This document shows, one piece after another, positions 27,413 to 36,367 of a stretch of DNA of 64,000 bases (positions within the stretch are counted from its first letter, which is position 1; every line of letters starts with the position of its first letter). The notes below the pieces were generated by a model that worked only from the letters and a program-made list of their open reading frames with translations, ran no database searches and was not told the DNA's origin. The position numbers and the translations under genes are program-made. The stretch is from Nocardia wallacei (lineage in GTDB: Bacteria > Actinomycetota > Actinomycetes > Mycobacteriales > Mycobacteriaceae), in contig NZ_JARWQD010000125.1 in assembly GCF_029869545.1 (NCBI RefSeq), positions 1 through 64,000 of the forward strand, written 5' to 3'.

Positions 27413-28480
27413 ATGGACCGCTACGAATTGCGCAGGCAGGACTACACCCTGTCGGAAGACCAGACCGAACTCCGGTCCGCCTACGCGAAGTTCTTCAAGG
27501 CGCGGTGCCCGCTGGACGTGGTGCGCGCCGCCGAGGCGGAGGGTTTCGACAAGAATCTGTGGGAGCAACTGTGCGGCACCGGCGCGACCACCATGGCGCT
27601 GCCCGAATCCGCGGGCGGTGACGGGGCGACACTGGTGGATCTGACCCTGGTGGCCGAGGAACTCGGCCGCGCCCTCGCGCCGGTGCCGTGGATCGATCAC
27701 GTATGCGCGGCGCGGCTGCTGGCGCGACTGGGAGCATTGCGGCCCGGTGCCGAGGATGCGGCGGATATCACCGAAGGCAGGCACCTGGTCGCGCTGGATC
27801 CGAGACTCGATGTCGCGGAAGGGATTCGGCTCATCGGGGCGGGTTCGGTCGCCGATCACCTCGTCCTGCGTGAGGGCGACGATATCGTCCGGCTGAGCTT
27901 CGACACCCGCCCCGCGAAGATCGACAACATCGGCCGCCTGCCCATGGCGTGGGTCGACCCGGCGGCGGCCGACCGGCGGACCGTGCTGGGCAGCGGCCCC
28001 GAGGCGCTCGCACACTACGAGCGGGCTCTCGACGAATGGCGGGTACTCACCGCGGCGGCGCTCGTCGGGCTTGTCGAAGAGACCATGCAGATCGCGGCGG
28101 AATTCGCGAAATCCCGCTACACCATGGGTGTTCCGATCTCGACGCTGCAGGGCATCTCCCATCCGCTGGCCGATATCGCGATCGTCGTGCAGGGCGGCCG
28201 CAGCCTCACCCGGCGCGCGGCGTGGTTCCTCGAATTCGAACCCGATACCCAGCCCGGGCTCGCGTCGGCGGCCTTCGTCTACCTGTCCGAGGAGGCCGCC
28301 AAGGCGGCCACCATGGCCGTGCACGTCCAGGGCGGACTGGGTGTGACCACGGAGGCGGCCGCGTCGGCCTATCTGGTGCGGGCCCGGGGATGGCCCTTGG
28401 CGGCAGGCGATCCGGGCGCGAGCGCCGTGCGGGTGGCCGAACTGTTCGCGCAGACAGCCGAGCTGTCCGCACAGGTTTAG
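27413..28480 (+). CDS. acyl-CoA dehydrogenase, short alpha-type subunit
   Basis: A 355-residue acyl-CoA dehydrogenase homologue, shorter than usual and without the TSEIQR catalytic segment at its end. Such short forms pair with a catalytic partner in the heterotetrameric dehydrogenases of steroid side-chain degradation (FadE28-FadE29, ChsE types). The next gene, 14 bp downstream, encodes a full-length dehydrogenase and is the probable partner. The C-terminal MAVHVQGGLGVTTE segment corresponds to the usual HGGxGY region. ATG at 27413 follows GAGGAG. Confidence 0.87.
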   Translation: MDRYELRRQDYTLSEDQTELRSAYAKFFKARCPLDVVRAAEAEGFDKNLWEQLCGTGATTMALPESAGGDGATLVDLTLVAEELGRALAPVPWIDHVCAARLLARLGALRPGAEDAADITEGRHLVALDPRLDVAEGIRLIGAGSVADHLVLREGDDIVRLSFDTRPAKIDNIGRLPMAWVDPAAADRRTVLGSGPEALAHYERALDEWRVLTAAALVGLVEETMQIAAEFAKSRYTMGVPISTLQGISHPLADIAIVVQGGRSLTRRAAWFLEFEPDTQPGLASAAFVYLSEEAAKAATMAVHVQGGLGVTTEAAASAYLVRARGWPLAAGDPGASAVRVAELFAQTAELSAQV

Positions 28481-28494
28481 GACGGAGATTCACG

Positions 28495-29688
28495 ATGGAC
28501 TTTTCCCGAGTCGACCTTTCCGCCGAGGATGCGGCATTTCAGGATCGCGTGCGCAAGTTCCTCGACACCCATGTCACCGACGACGTGCGGCGGCGCGACC
28601 GCGAAACCGGCGACAACTTCGACGAGGGCGTGCATCTGGCCATGGGTGCCGACGGGTGGTTGTCGGCCGAGATGAACACCGGTGCCGAGGGCGGTATGAC
28701 GCGCGTGCAGCGGCGCATCTGGGATCTCGAGCGGCGGCGCGTCCACGTCCCGTGGGTCACCTGGGGGACCACCGTCATCGTGGCGAAATCGGTGGTGCAG
28801 TTAGGGTCGTCCGAACTGCAGGACGAGGTGATGCCCCGCGTCCTCACCGGCGAGGTCCGGTTCTGCCTGGGCTACACCGAGCCGGAGGGCGGGTCCGACG
28901 TCGCTACGTGCAAGACGCGTGCCGTCCGCGACGGGGATCAGTGGGTGATCAACGGCGCCAAGATGTTCACCACCGGCGCGCACAACTGCCAGTACGTCTT
29001 CCTGATCACCAATACCGATCCCGAGGCGCGTAAACACAAGAGCCTCACCATGTTTCTGGTGCCGCTGGACACCCCGGGCATCGAGATCCAGGGCATCCGG
29101 ACCGTCGACGGCGACCGCACCAATATCGTCTATTACACCGACGTCCGCATCGACGACAAGTACCGGCTGGGCGAGGTGAACGACGGCTGGCGGGTGCTCA
29201 TGGAGCCGCTCAGCACCGAGCACGGCATCGTCGACGCGGACCCGGACGGCCTGCAGGACGTCTCGATCATGGTCCACCAGGGGACCGTCATGGCGACGTC
29301 GGCGGACCGGGCCGCGGCGATCGCCGCGCGCCGGGGTCCGGACGGTCGCCGCCTGCTCGACGACGGGTCGGTCGCCTATCGCCTCGGGCGCAGCATCGCG
29401 CGGATGGAGGCGGCGCTATCGACGCCGAACATGTTCGGCCGCGTCGCTATCGCGCAGGCGATGCGCGACATCTCCCCGGATCTGATGGACATTCTCGGCT
29501 CCGCCGCGGCCCTGCCGATCGACACCGACGGCGCGATCGACGACGGCGGCGCCGAGTACATCTACCGCTGGGCCCCGCTGTGCGGGATCTACGGCGGCAC
29601 CCTCGAGGTGTTCCGGAACCTGATCGCGCAGCACGTGCTCGGTCTCGGACGCCCCAACTATTCCCCGCCCAAGGCGAAAACCAGCTGA
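28495..29688 (+). CDS. acyl-CoA dehydrogenase, catalytic partner subunit
   Basis: A 397-residue acyl-CoA dehydrogenase with the FAD-contacting LGYTEPEGGSDVATC segment, VINGAKMFTTGAH and the C-terminal YGGTLEVFRNLIAQHVLGLGR, the form seen in the catalytic subunits of actinobacterial heteromeric dehydrogenases. It follows the short subunit by 14 bp. The pair probably introduces a double bond into a bulky acyl-CoA, since heteromeric forms are associated with steroid-derived substrates. The assignment as a pair comes from gene order and family knowledge. Confidence 0.9.
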   Translation: MDFSRVDLSAEDAAFQDRVRKFLDTHVTDDVRRRDRETGDNFDEGVHLAMGADGWLSAEMNTGAEGGMTRVQRRIWDLERRRVHVPWVTWGTTVIVAKSVVQLGSSELQDEVMPRVLTGEVRFCLGYTEPEGGSDVATCKTRAVRDGDQWVINGAKMFTTGAHNCQYVFLITNTDPEARKHKSLTMFLVPLDTPGIEIQGIRTVDGDRTNIVYYTDVRIDDKYRLGEVNDGWRVLMEPLSTEHGIVDADPDGLQDVSIMVHQGTVMATSADRAAAIAARRGPDGRRLLDDGSVAYRLGRSIARMEAALSTPNMFGRVAIAQAMRDISPDLMDILGSAAALPIDTDGAIDDGGAEYIYRWAPLCGIYGGTLEVFRNLIAQHVLGLGRPNYSPPKAKTS

Positions 29689-29703
29689 GAGGAGCGTGCC
29701 GCG

Positions 29704-30930
29704 ATGCCGTCACGACAGGTCGGATTTCCGGTGTTCGACGCCGACAACCACATGTACGAGACGCGGGATGCGCTGACGAAATACCTGCCGGAACGCGCCG
29801 AGAATACGGTCCGCTACGTCGATCTGGACGGGCGCACCAAGATCGTGGTGCGCAATATGATCAGCGAGTTCATCCCCAACCCCACCTTCTCGGTGGTGGC
29901 GAAACCCGGTGCGCAGGAAGACTATTTCCGGCACGGGAACCCGGAGGGGAAGTCCTCGCGGGAGATCATGGGCGAGCCCATGAAGTCGATCCCGGCCTTT
30001 CGCGAACCCGCGGCCCGGCTGGCGAAGATGGACGAGCTCGGCATCGACTACGCCCTGATGTTCCCCACGCTGGCCAGCCTGGTGGAGGAACGGCTCAAGG
30101 ACGATCCGGAACTCACCCACGATGTCATCCACGCGCTGAATCAGTGGATGCACGAGCAGTGGACCTTCGACTACGAGGGTCGCATCTTCGCGGTACCGGT
30201 GATCACCCTGCCGATCGTCGACCGGGCGCTCGAGGAACTGGAGTGGTGCCTGGAGCGCGGTGCCCGCACCGTGCTGGTGCGCCCGGCGCCGGTGCCGGGG
30301 TTCAAGGGGAGCCGATCGTTCGGGCTCGAGGAATTCGACCCGTTCTGGAAAGCCTGTGTGCAGGCGGGGATTCCGGTGTCGATGCACGCCTCCGACAGCG
30401 GCTATTCGGAGGTGCTGAACATCTGGGAACCGGCCGCGGAGTACAAACCGTTCATTCCCACGGCATTTCGCACCGCGGCCCTGGGCAGCCGGGCGATCGA
30501 GGACGCGATGACCGCACTCACCTGTCACGGCGCCTTGTCGCGGGTGCCGGACCTGAAGGTCGTGCTGATCGAGAACGGCGCCGACTGGCTGCCGACGCTG
30601 TTCCACAACCTCGAGCACGCCTATGCCAAGCTGCCGCAGCTGTTCCTGGAGAACCCCGTCGAGGCATTCAAGCGGTGCGTCTACGTGAATCCGTTCTGGG
30701 AGGACAACTATGCCGATGTCGTCGAGCTGCTCGGCGCCGATCATGTCATCTTCGGATCCGACTGGCCGCATCCCGAAGGGTTGCAGGATCCGCTGAGCCT
30801 GCTCGACCACTTCGGCGGGATCTCCGAGGGTGACGTCCGGAAGATCATGGGCGGCAACATGTTGCGGCTGCTCGGTCTCGATTCCAAGGTCGCCGCCGGT
30901 AGCTGGGCAGAGACGAAAGGTCGATCATGA
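29704..30930 (+). CDS. amidohydrolase family protein (ACMSD-like)
   Basis: A 408-residue amidohydrolase-2 protein, clearly paralogous to the product of 23636-24841. It has FDADNHMYET at the N-terminus, MHASDSGYSEVL mid-barrel, LIENGADWLP and the late FGSDWPHPEG. The usual HxH metal pair is replaced by NHxxE. The gene sits between the dehydrogenase pair and a crotonase, with a 4-bp overlap to the latter. Two such paralogues in one operon suggest either successive hydrolytic steps or a hetero-oligomer. Confidence 0.88.
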   Translation: MPSRQVGFPVFDADNHMYETRDALTKYLPERAENTVRYVDLDGRTKIVVRNMISEFIPNPTFSVVAKPGAQEDYFRHGNPEGKSSREIMGEPMKSIPAFREPAARLAKMDELGIDYALMFPTLASLVEERLKDDPELTHDVIHALNQWMHEQWTFDYEGRIFAVPVITLPIVDRALEELEWCLERGARTVLVRPAPVPGFKGSRSFGLEEFDPFWKACVQAGIPVSMHASDSGYSEVLNIWEPAAEYKPFIPTAFRTAALGSRAIEDAMTALTCHGALSRVPDLKVVLIENGADWLPTLFHNLEHAYAKLPQLFLENPVEAFKRCVYVNPFWEDNYADVVELLGADHVIFGSDWPHPEGLQDPLSLLDHFGGISEGDVRKIMGGNMLRLLGLDSKVAAGSWAETKGRS

Positions 30931-31742
30931 GTACGGATCTCGTGTTGTACGACGCCGCCGAGGGAATCGCGACGATCTCGCTGAACCGTCCCGATGTGCA
31001 CAACGCACAGAACATGGAACTGCTCGACGAGCTGGACGCGGCGTGGACCCGGGCGGAGCGGGATCCGGAGGTGCGGGTGATCATCTTGCGCGCCAACGGG
31101 AAACACTTCTCCGCCGGTCACGACATCGATCCCGGGACCTGGAACGACGGCCGGGACAAGTGGCTGGTCTCGGATATCTACGAGGTCGAGGCCCGCCGGT
31201 ACGTGGGTTACTCACTGAAGTGGCGCAATGTTTCGAAGCCCTCGATCGCCGCGGTGCACGGCGTCTGCATCGCGGGCGGGCTGCTGCTGGCGTGGCCGTG
31301 CGATCTGATCGTCGCCGCCGACAATGCCCGGTTCTCCGATCCGGTCGTGGCGATGGGGATCGGCGGCGTCGAGTATCACGGCCACACCTGGGAGCTCGGT
31401 CCGCGGCTGGCCAAGGAGATCCTGTTCACCGGCCGGGCCATCCACGCCGACGAGGCGTTGCAGATCAGGATGGTCAACCGGGTGGTCCCCCGCGCCGAAC
31501 TGGATTCCGCGACAAGGGAACTGGCCACCGAGATCGCCGCCAGGCACCCGTTCGCGCTGCGGGCGGCCAAGCGCGCGGTCAATCAGACCCTCGACATCCA
31601 GGGCTTCACCACCGCGGTGCAGTCGGTCTTCGACATCCATCAGCTCGGGCACGCCCACGCGATCTCCGAGACCGGGCAGCCGGTGATGGTGGCCTTGGCG
31701 GGGATGAAGGGTGAGATGTCCAAGCAGAAGTCGTCGGGCTAG
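30927..31742 (+). CDS. enoyl-CoA hydratase/isomerase family protein
   Basis: A 271-residue crotonase. FSAGHDIDPG and GVCIAGGLLLAWPCD form the oxyanion hole, but the first catalytic glutamate is replaced by leucine, and the second region reads IGGVEYHGHTWELG, with E and H residues in unusual positions. This variant pattern occurs in crotonases that accept bulky or cyclic CoA esters. The start overlaps the amidohydrolase stop by ATGA, and the stop TAG shares one base with the GTG start of the next gene. Confidence 0.87.
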   Translation: MSTDLVLYDAAEGIATISLNRPDVHNAQNMELLDELDAAWTRAERDPEVRVIILRANGKHFSAGHDIDPGTWNDGRDKWLVSDIYEVEARRYVGYSLKWRNVSKPSIAAVHGVCIAGGLLLAWPCDLIVAADNARFSDPVVAMGIGGVEYHGHTWELGPRLAKEILFTGRAIHADEALQIRMVNRVVPRAELDSATRELATEIAARHPFALRAAKRAVNQTLDIQGFTTAVQSVFDIHQLGHAHAISETGQPVMVALAGMKGEMSKQKSSG

Positions 31743-33400
31743 TGTCCGCCGAACCGTCTCGGCCGTCGCCGTCGATCACGCCGCAGACCGAGTTCTTCTG
31801 GACCTCGGGTGCGGACGGCCGCCTGCGCATTCAGCAGTGCCGGTCCTGCTCCGCCCTGATCCATCCGCCGCAGCCGGTTTGCCGGTACTGCCGCGGCGAG
31901 GACATGGGCGAGCGGGTGGTGTCCGGGTTTGCCGTGCTCATCGGATTCACCGTCAATCACCGCTTCAGCCTGCCGGGCCTGCCCGCGCCCTATGTGGTGG
32001 CACAGGTTGCCCTCGAAGAGGATTCGCGGGTGCGGCTCACCACGAATGTCGTGGAGTGTGAGCCGGAGCGGCTGGAGCTGGGCCTGCGGATGCAGGTGGT
32101 GTTCGAGCAGCTCGGGGATGTCTGGTTGCCGCTGTTTCGTCCGGCCGCTGTGCCGAAACCGTTGGCGCCGTTACCCACCGACGAGATCGACCCCGCCGCG
32201 ATGCCTCGCCACGTGCGACCGATGGCCTCGCCGGACAAGTTCGAGGACAAGGTCGCGTTGACCGGAATCGGGATGTCGCGGCTGGGGCGGCGCCTGATGG
32301 CCGACCCGCTGTCGCTGACCGTGCACGCCTGCCGCGCGGCGGTCGCCGACGCGGGCCTGAGCTGGGAGGATATCGACGGCCTGTCCACCTACCCGGGGCC
32401 GGGCGCCCTCGGACCGTTCACCGAAGGTGGTGTCACCGCACTGGAATCGGCCCTCGGCATCCGGCCGACCTGGTACAACGGCGGCGGGGAGACCTTCGGT
32501 CCCGGCGGTTCGGTGATCGCCGCGATGCTCGCGGTGGCGGCCGGTCTCGCCCGGCACGTGCTGTGCTTCCGCACCGTCTGGGAATCGACCTACGCGGAAT
32601 TGGTGCGTGCGGGCCGGATCACGCCGTCCGGCGGCATCATCGACAGCTGGCTCGCGCCCTACGGCGCGATCTCGGCGGCGCATACGCTCGCCCAGACCGC
32701 GCAGCGCCACTTCCACACCTACGGCACCGACCGGGAGACTCTGGGCCGGATCGCGTTGAACCAGCGCGCGAATGCCGCGCTCGATCCGACCGCCATCTAC
32801 CGTGATCCGCTCACGATGGACGACTATCTGACCGCACGGCCCATCACCACGCCGTTCGGGTTGTACGACTGCGACGTGCCGTGTGACGGTTCCGTGGCGG
32901 TGATCGTCTCCGCGCGCGACACGGCGCGGGATCTGGCGCAGCCGCCGATCCTGGTGGAGGCGGCGGGAACCCAGATCATCGAACGCCTGGAATGGGATCA
33001 GAGCACCCTGACCCACGAGCCGCAGGTGCTCGGCCAGGCCGCGCACCTGTGGACGCGCACCGACCTGCGGCCCCAAGACGTCGACGTGGCCGAGCTCTAC
33101 GACGGGTTCACCTTCAACTGCCTGTGCTGGATCGAGGCCCTCGGGTTCTGCGGCATCGGCGAGGCGAAAGACTTTCTCGCGCAGGGCGAGACGATCGCGC
33201 GCGACGGACCGCTCCCGCTCAACACGCACGGCGGGCAGCTGTCACACGGCCGCACGCACGGCATGGGCCTGGTCCACGAGGCGATCACGCAGCTGCGCGG
33301 TCACGGTGGTGCCCGGCAGATTCCGGACGCCCGCGTCGCGGTGGTCACCAGCGGCGGCCTGACACCCAGTGGCGTGCTGTTGCTGCGCGCAGACCGATGA
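31742..33400 (+). CDS. DUF35 OB-fold/thiolase fusion (Ltp2-like aldolase)
   Basis: A 552-residue fusion. Residues 1-150 are a DUF35 module: a zinc ribbon with C33, C36, C47 and C50, then an OB-fold. From about residue 170 a SCP2/lipid-transfer-type thiolase follows, without the nucleophilic cysteine of true thiolases and with the late SHGRTHGMG element. In steroid side-chain degradation the thiolase-like Ltp2 is a retro-aldolase that binds the separate DUF35 domain of the hydratase ChsH2; here both parts are one chain. It would therefore cleave a beta-hydroxyacyl-CoA by retro-aldol reaction. GTG start at 31742. Confidence 0.88.
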   Translation: MSAEPSRPSPSITPQTEFFWTSGADGRLRIQQCRSCSALIHPPQPVCRYCRGEDMGERVVSGFAVLIGFTVNHRFSLPGLPAPYVVAQVALEEDSRVRLTTNVVECEPERLELGLRMQVVFEQLGDVWLPLFRPAAVPKPLAPLPTDEIDPAAMPRHVRPMASPDKFEDKVALTGIGMSRLGRRLMADPLSLTVHACRAAVADAGLSWEDIDGLSTYPGPGALGPFTEGGVTALESALGIRPTWYNGGGETFGPGGSVIAAMLAVAAGLARHVLCFRTVWESTYAELVRAGRITPSGGIIDSWLAPYGAISAAHTLAQTAQRHFHTYGTDRETLGRIALNQRANAALDPTAIYRDPLTMDDYLTARPITTPFGLYDCDVPCDGSVAVIVSARDTARDLAQPPILVEAAGTQIIERLEWDQSTLTHEPQVLGQAAHLWTRTDLRPQDVDVAELYDGFTFNCLCWIEALGFCGIGEAKDFLAQGETIARDGPLPLNTHGGQLSHGRTHGMGLVHEAITQLRGHGGARQIPDARVAVVTSGGLTPSGVLLLRADR

Positions 33401-33419
33401 CCGAAGGAAAAGCGCCGCA

Positions 33420-34331
33420 ATGGAATACGTTCTCGAGTATCCGAGCGAACTACCGACCGCGTCCGGGGTGTTCCTGCGGCCGGAGGTGATCCGGGAGATC
33501 GTCACGACGGCCGAGCGGTCCGGTTTCTCGGCCGTGGCATTGAGCGAACATCCGGCGCCCTCGCTGAAGTGGCGCCGCAACGGCGGCCACAACACGCTCG
33601 ATCCGATCGCGGCGCTGAGCTTCATGGCGGCAGTCACGACGCGGATTCGATTGCTGACGAACCTGTATGTGCTCCCGTTCCGCAATCCGTATCTGTCCGC
33701 CAAGGCGCTGGGCAGCCTGGATATCGTCTCGGGCGGGCGGTTGATCGCGGGTGTGGGCGCGGGCTATCTGCGCGCGGAGTTCGCGGCGGTGGGCGTCGAA
33801 CACGCACGCCGCGCCGCGCTGCTCGACGAGGCGCTGGGCGCGCTGCGAAGGATCTGGACCGATCCCGAAACACCGGTTCAGGGAGATGATTTCGCGGCGC
33901 CCGGTCCGCTGTGGTTGCAGCGGCCCGCGCAACGGCCGCACCCGCCGATCTGGATCGGCGGCAACGGCCCGGCCGCCATCCGCCGGGTGGTCGAGCACGG
34001 TGCCGGATGGATGCCGATCATCGCCGACGCGCCCATGGCAGCCGCTATCCGCACCAGCGCCATCGAGAATCCTGAGCAGTTCGGTGACGGCGTGGACGCG
34101 CTGCGCAGGCGTCTGGAGAAGGCGGGCCGCGATCCGGATTCGGTCGATGTCCAGATCGTCTGCCCGCAGGTGGATTTCGGTGACATGGATACCGTCCGCG
34201 CCGCGGAGATGTATCTGGGCGATCTCGAAAAGCGCGGTGCCACTTGGGCAGTGGTGCGCGTCGATGGCTCGAGCCCGGAGGCCGCGTCGACCTTTGTCCG
34301 GACATTTGCGGAATTCGTGGCGGCCGAATGA
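33420..34331 (+). CDS. LLM-class (luciferase-like) flavin oxidoreductase
   Basis: A 303-residue TIM-barrel protein of the luciferase-like monooxygenase class, in actinobacteria frequently F420-dependent. Recognisable are FSAVALSEHP near the start, TRIRLLTNLYVLPFRNP, SGGRLIAGVGAGYLRAEF and the phosphate/flavin segment IWIGGNGPAAIRR. The ATG at 33420 follows GAAGGAA. Such enzymes can oxidise alcohols, reduce double bonds or hydroxylate; the choice between FMN and F420 is not visible. It lies between the aldolase fusion and the Rieske oxygenase in one operon. Confidence 0.87.
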   Translation: MEYVLEYPSELPTASGVFLRPEVIREIVTTAERSGFSAVALSEHPAPSLKWRRNGGHNTLDPIAALSFMAAVTTRIRLLTNLYVLPFRNPYLSAKALGSLDIVSGGRLIAGVGAGYLRAEFAAVGVEHARRAALLDEALGALRRIWTDPETPVQGDDFAAPGPLWLQRPAQRPHPPIWIGGNGPAAIRRVVEHGAGWMPIIADAPMAAAIRTSAIENPEQFGDGVDALRRRLEKAGRDPDSVDVQIVCPQVDFGDMDTVRAAEMYLGDLEKRGATWAVVRVDGSSPEAASTFVRTFAEFVAAE

Positions 34332-34374
34332 TCAGTGGCGGCAAGTGTGCTCTCGTGAGGACTGGAGGTGTCAC

Positions 34375-35388
34375 GTGAAGGTTCCCTTCACCTGGAAGGT
34401 CACCGGGTGGTTCATGGTGGGTTGGTCGGCCGAATTTCCCCAGGGTGAGGCCCGGCCGCTCCGGTATTTCGGAGAGGATCTGGTCGCCTATCGCGACGAC
34501 TTCGGTGAACTACATATCCTGACCGGACACTGCAGGCATCTCGGCGCCCATATCGGCCACGGCGGCAAGGTGGTCGGCGACTGCGTCGAATGCCCGTTCC
34601 ACGGCTGGCGATGGGGTCCGGACGGCACCAATCGCAAGATACCCGGGGAGAACCGGACCAACCGGGGACTGCGATTGCGGGTCTACCCGGTCAACGAGCA
34701 GAACGGCTGTGTGTTCATGTGGCACCAGCCGGAGGGCAAGCAGCCGCAGTGGGAGATGCCCGACATCCTCGGGCTGTTCCCGGAACTCGGCACCGACCCC
34801 GCGGGCTACTACCGCCCGTACCCGGAGTTCTCCCGCAAGACCGAACGCGAGCCCGTGCATCCGCAGGTCGTCCTCGAAAACGGCCCGGACAGCCTGCATT
34901 TCGAGTATGTCCACGGCGCCACCGTGACCCCTCGCATGCTGGACTACAGCGTGGTCGACCACACCTGGAACTTCCTCACCGGATGGCCCGACGCGCGCAG
35001 CGACGATCCGGACAAGATGGCGTTGAAAATCCATGCGCAGATGTTCGGCCTGGGTGGCTCCATCAGCGCATTCGACGGATCGTCGAAGCACCGGCTCATC
35101 TTCGCCACGACGCCGGTCGACGACGAGTGCTCGGACCTGTTCTATTCGATCTGGTGGCCGCGGATCCCGGGGGACGCCTCCGACGTGCCGCCACCGGAGG
35201 TCCGCGAGCGCGTCGAGAAACAGTTCCTGGTGACGGTGTGGGAAGACTTGAGCATCTGGCGCTACCAGAAGTACGTCGAACGCCCACCGTTGTCGCCGAA
35301 GGACGCGAAACCGTATCTCTCGCTGCGCAAGTGGGCCACGCAGTTCTACGACGTCCCCCCGGTCGACACCGCGAGCACCCCGACGTGA
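34375..35388 (+). CDS. Rieske non-heme iron oxygenase (KshA-like)
   Basis: A 337-residue oxygenase. The Rieske [2Fe-2S] ligands are C53, H55, C73 and H76 (CxH-x17-CxxH) and the mononuclear iron ligands are expected among N169, D172, H175 and H180 in the segment NGPDSLHFEYVH, as in 3-ketosteroid 9-alpha-hydroxylase oxygenase (KshA). It hydroxylates a ring carbon using electrons from a reductase, which is not adjacent. GTG at 34375 has GGAGG 6 bp upstream. It is the last gene of the ten-gene operon and converges with the glycosyltransferase gene. Confidence 0.91.
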   Translation: MKVPFTWKVTGWFMVGWSAEFPQGEARPLRYFGEDLVAYRDDFGELHILTGHCRHLGAHIGHGGKVVGDCVECPFHGWRWGPDGTNRKIPGENRTNRGLRLRVYPVNEQNGCVFMWHQPEGKQPQWEMPDILGLFPELGTDPAGYYRPYPEFSRKTEREPVHPQVVLENGPDSLHFEYVHGATVTPRMLDYSVVDHTWNFLTGWPDARSDDPDKMALKIHAQMFGLGGSISAFDGSSKHRLIFATTPVDDECSDLFYSIWWPRIPGDASDVPPPEVRERVEKQFLVTVWEDLSIWRYQKYVERPPLSPKDAKPYLSLRKWATQFYDVPPVDTASTPT

Positions 35389-35413
35389 ACGAACGGTGCG
35401 GCGCCGGGCCGGG

Positions 35414-36283
35414 TCACGCCGCGGCGAGCGGTCCGGCGCCCGTTCCGGCGTTGCCCGGTTCGTAACGGACGTGCACTCCGGGGTCGTAGCGGACGCGCCA
35501 TCCGGCGGCATGAAACTGCCAGGCCAGGTCGTCCCATCCGGTCATGCGTGACGCCATGTCGAAACCGGGCATCTCGCCGCCGATATCCGCGAACGCGTCG
35601 CGGCGAGCCAGCAGTGCCGTCGACGAGACGAACCCGATCGTTGAATCGGGGGTCACGCGAGCGGGCCGGTCGCCGAGATCGAGACCGTTCGCTCGAGTGC
35701 CCGGGGCCGTGATCCGCGGGGCGACCGCAGCGACCAGCGGATCGTCGAAATGTCCGGCGAGGCGTTCGATCCAGCCGGGGCTCGGCAGGCAACCGCTGTC
35801 CAGGTACGCGACGAGATCGGACTTGACCCGGTGCAGCGCGCACCTTCGGGCGGCCATCAGGTCCAAGCGTCCCTCGTGCCGCAACACGGTGATTCCCAAG
35901 CGGTCCGCCACGGCGGTCACCTCCGCCGGTGCTTCGGACTCGTCGTCGATCACCACGCGGACCGGGTACGCGCTCGCCAGTGCGGCCAGCGATCGCCGCA
36001 GGCGGCTCGGTGCGCTGCGGAGGACGACGATCACGGTGGCTTCGGGTCCGGTGCGCGGCGGGGGACAAGGGTGAGCGAAACCCGCGTCGGTGAGCAGGCG
36101 TGCCAGGTCACCCTCGGCTTCGCCGGAGATTCCACCCGCCTGAATACGTTGCCACAGCCGGTGGCCCGTGGACGTGAGGCAGATGATCTGGTTCGGCGCT
36201 CCGCCCCACCACAGCGTGTCGGAGATCATGCGCACATCCGGATCGATGACGATCGGAAGACCGGCGGGTAGTGGTTCGATCAC
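35414..36283 (-). CDS. MftF-like glycosyltransferase, short and with altered DxD
   Basis: A 289-residue protein matching the N-terminal part of the mycofactocin glycosyltransferase MftF: the characteristic leader LPAGLPIVIDPDVRM, a winged segment (GFAHPCPPP) and then a GT-A type fold with VIDDESEAP. MftF is about 470 residues, so some 180 C-terminal residues are missing. The usual DSD metal motif reads LDSGC, while the later WDDLAWQFHAAGW motif remains. It may be a decayed or repurposed copy. GTG at 36283 follows GAGGAGG. A 15-bp palindrome lies just upstream. Confidence 0.82.
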   Translation of the reverse strand: MIEPLPAGLPIVIDPDVRMISDTLWWGGAPNQIICLTSTGHRLWQRIQAGGISGEAEGDLARLLTDAGFAHPCPPPRTGPEATVIVVLRSAPSRLRRSLAALASAYPVRVVIDDESEAPAEVTAVADRLGITVLRHEGRLDLMAARRCALHRVKSDLVAYLDSGCLPSPGWIERLAGHFDDPLVAAVAPRITAPGTRANGLDLGDRPARVTPDSTIGFVSSTALLARRDAFADIGGEMPGFDMASRMTGWDDLAWQFHAAGWRVRYDPGVHVRYEPGNAGTGAGPLAAA

Positions 36284-36297
36284 GCGGACCTCCTCGG

Positions 36298-36312
36298 GAG
36301 AATGGTATTCTC
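36298..36312. promoter_or_regulatory. 15-bp perfect palindrome before the MftF-like gene
   Basis: GAGAAT-GGT-ATTCTC is an exact inverted repeat placed immediately upstream of the ribosome-binding site of the glycosyltransferase gene (minus strand). It differs from the island operator and may bind another regulator. CCTATAGT further upstream could be a -10 region. Confidence 0.4.
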
Positions 36313-36367
36313 ACTTCTAAACTATAGGATTTTCACCCCGGGCCGTCTACGGCATCGGTCTCTCGCC

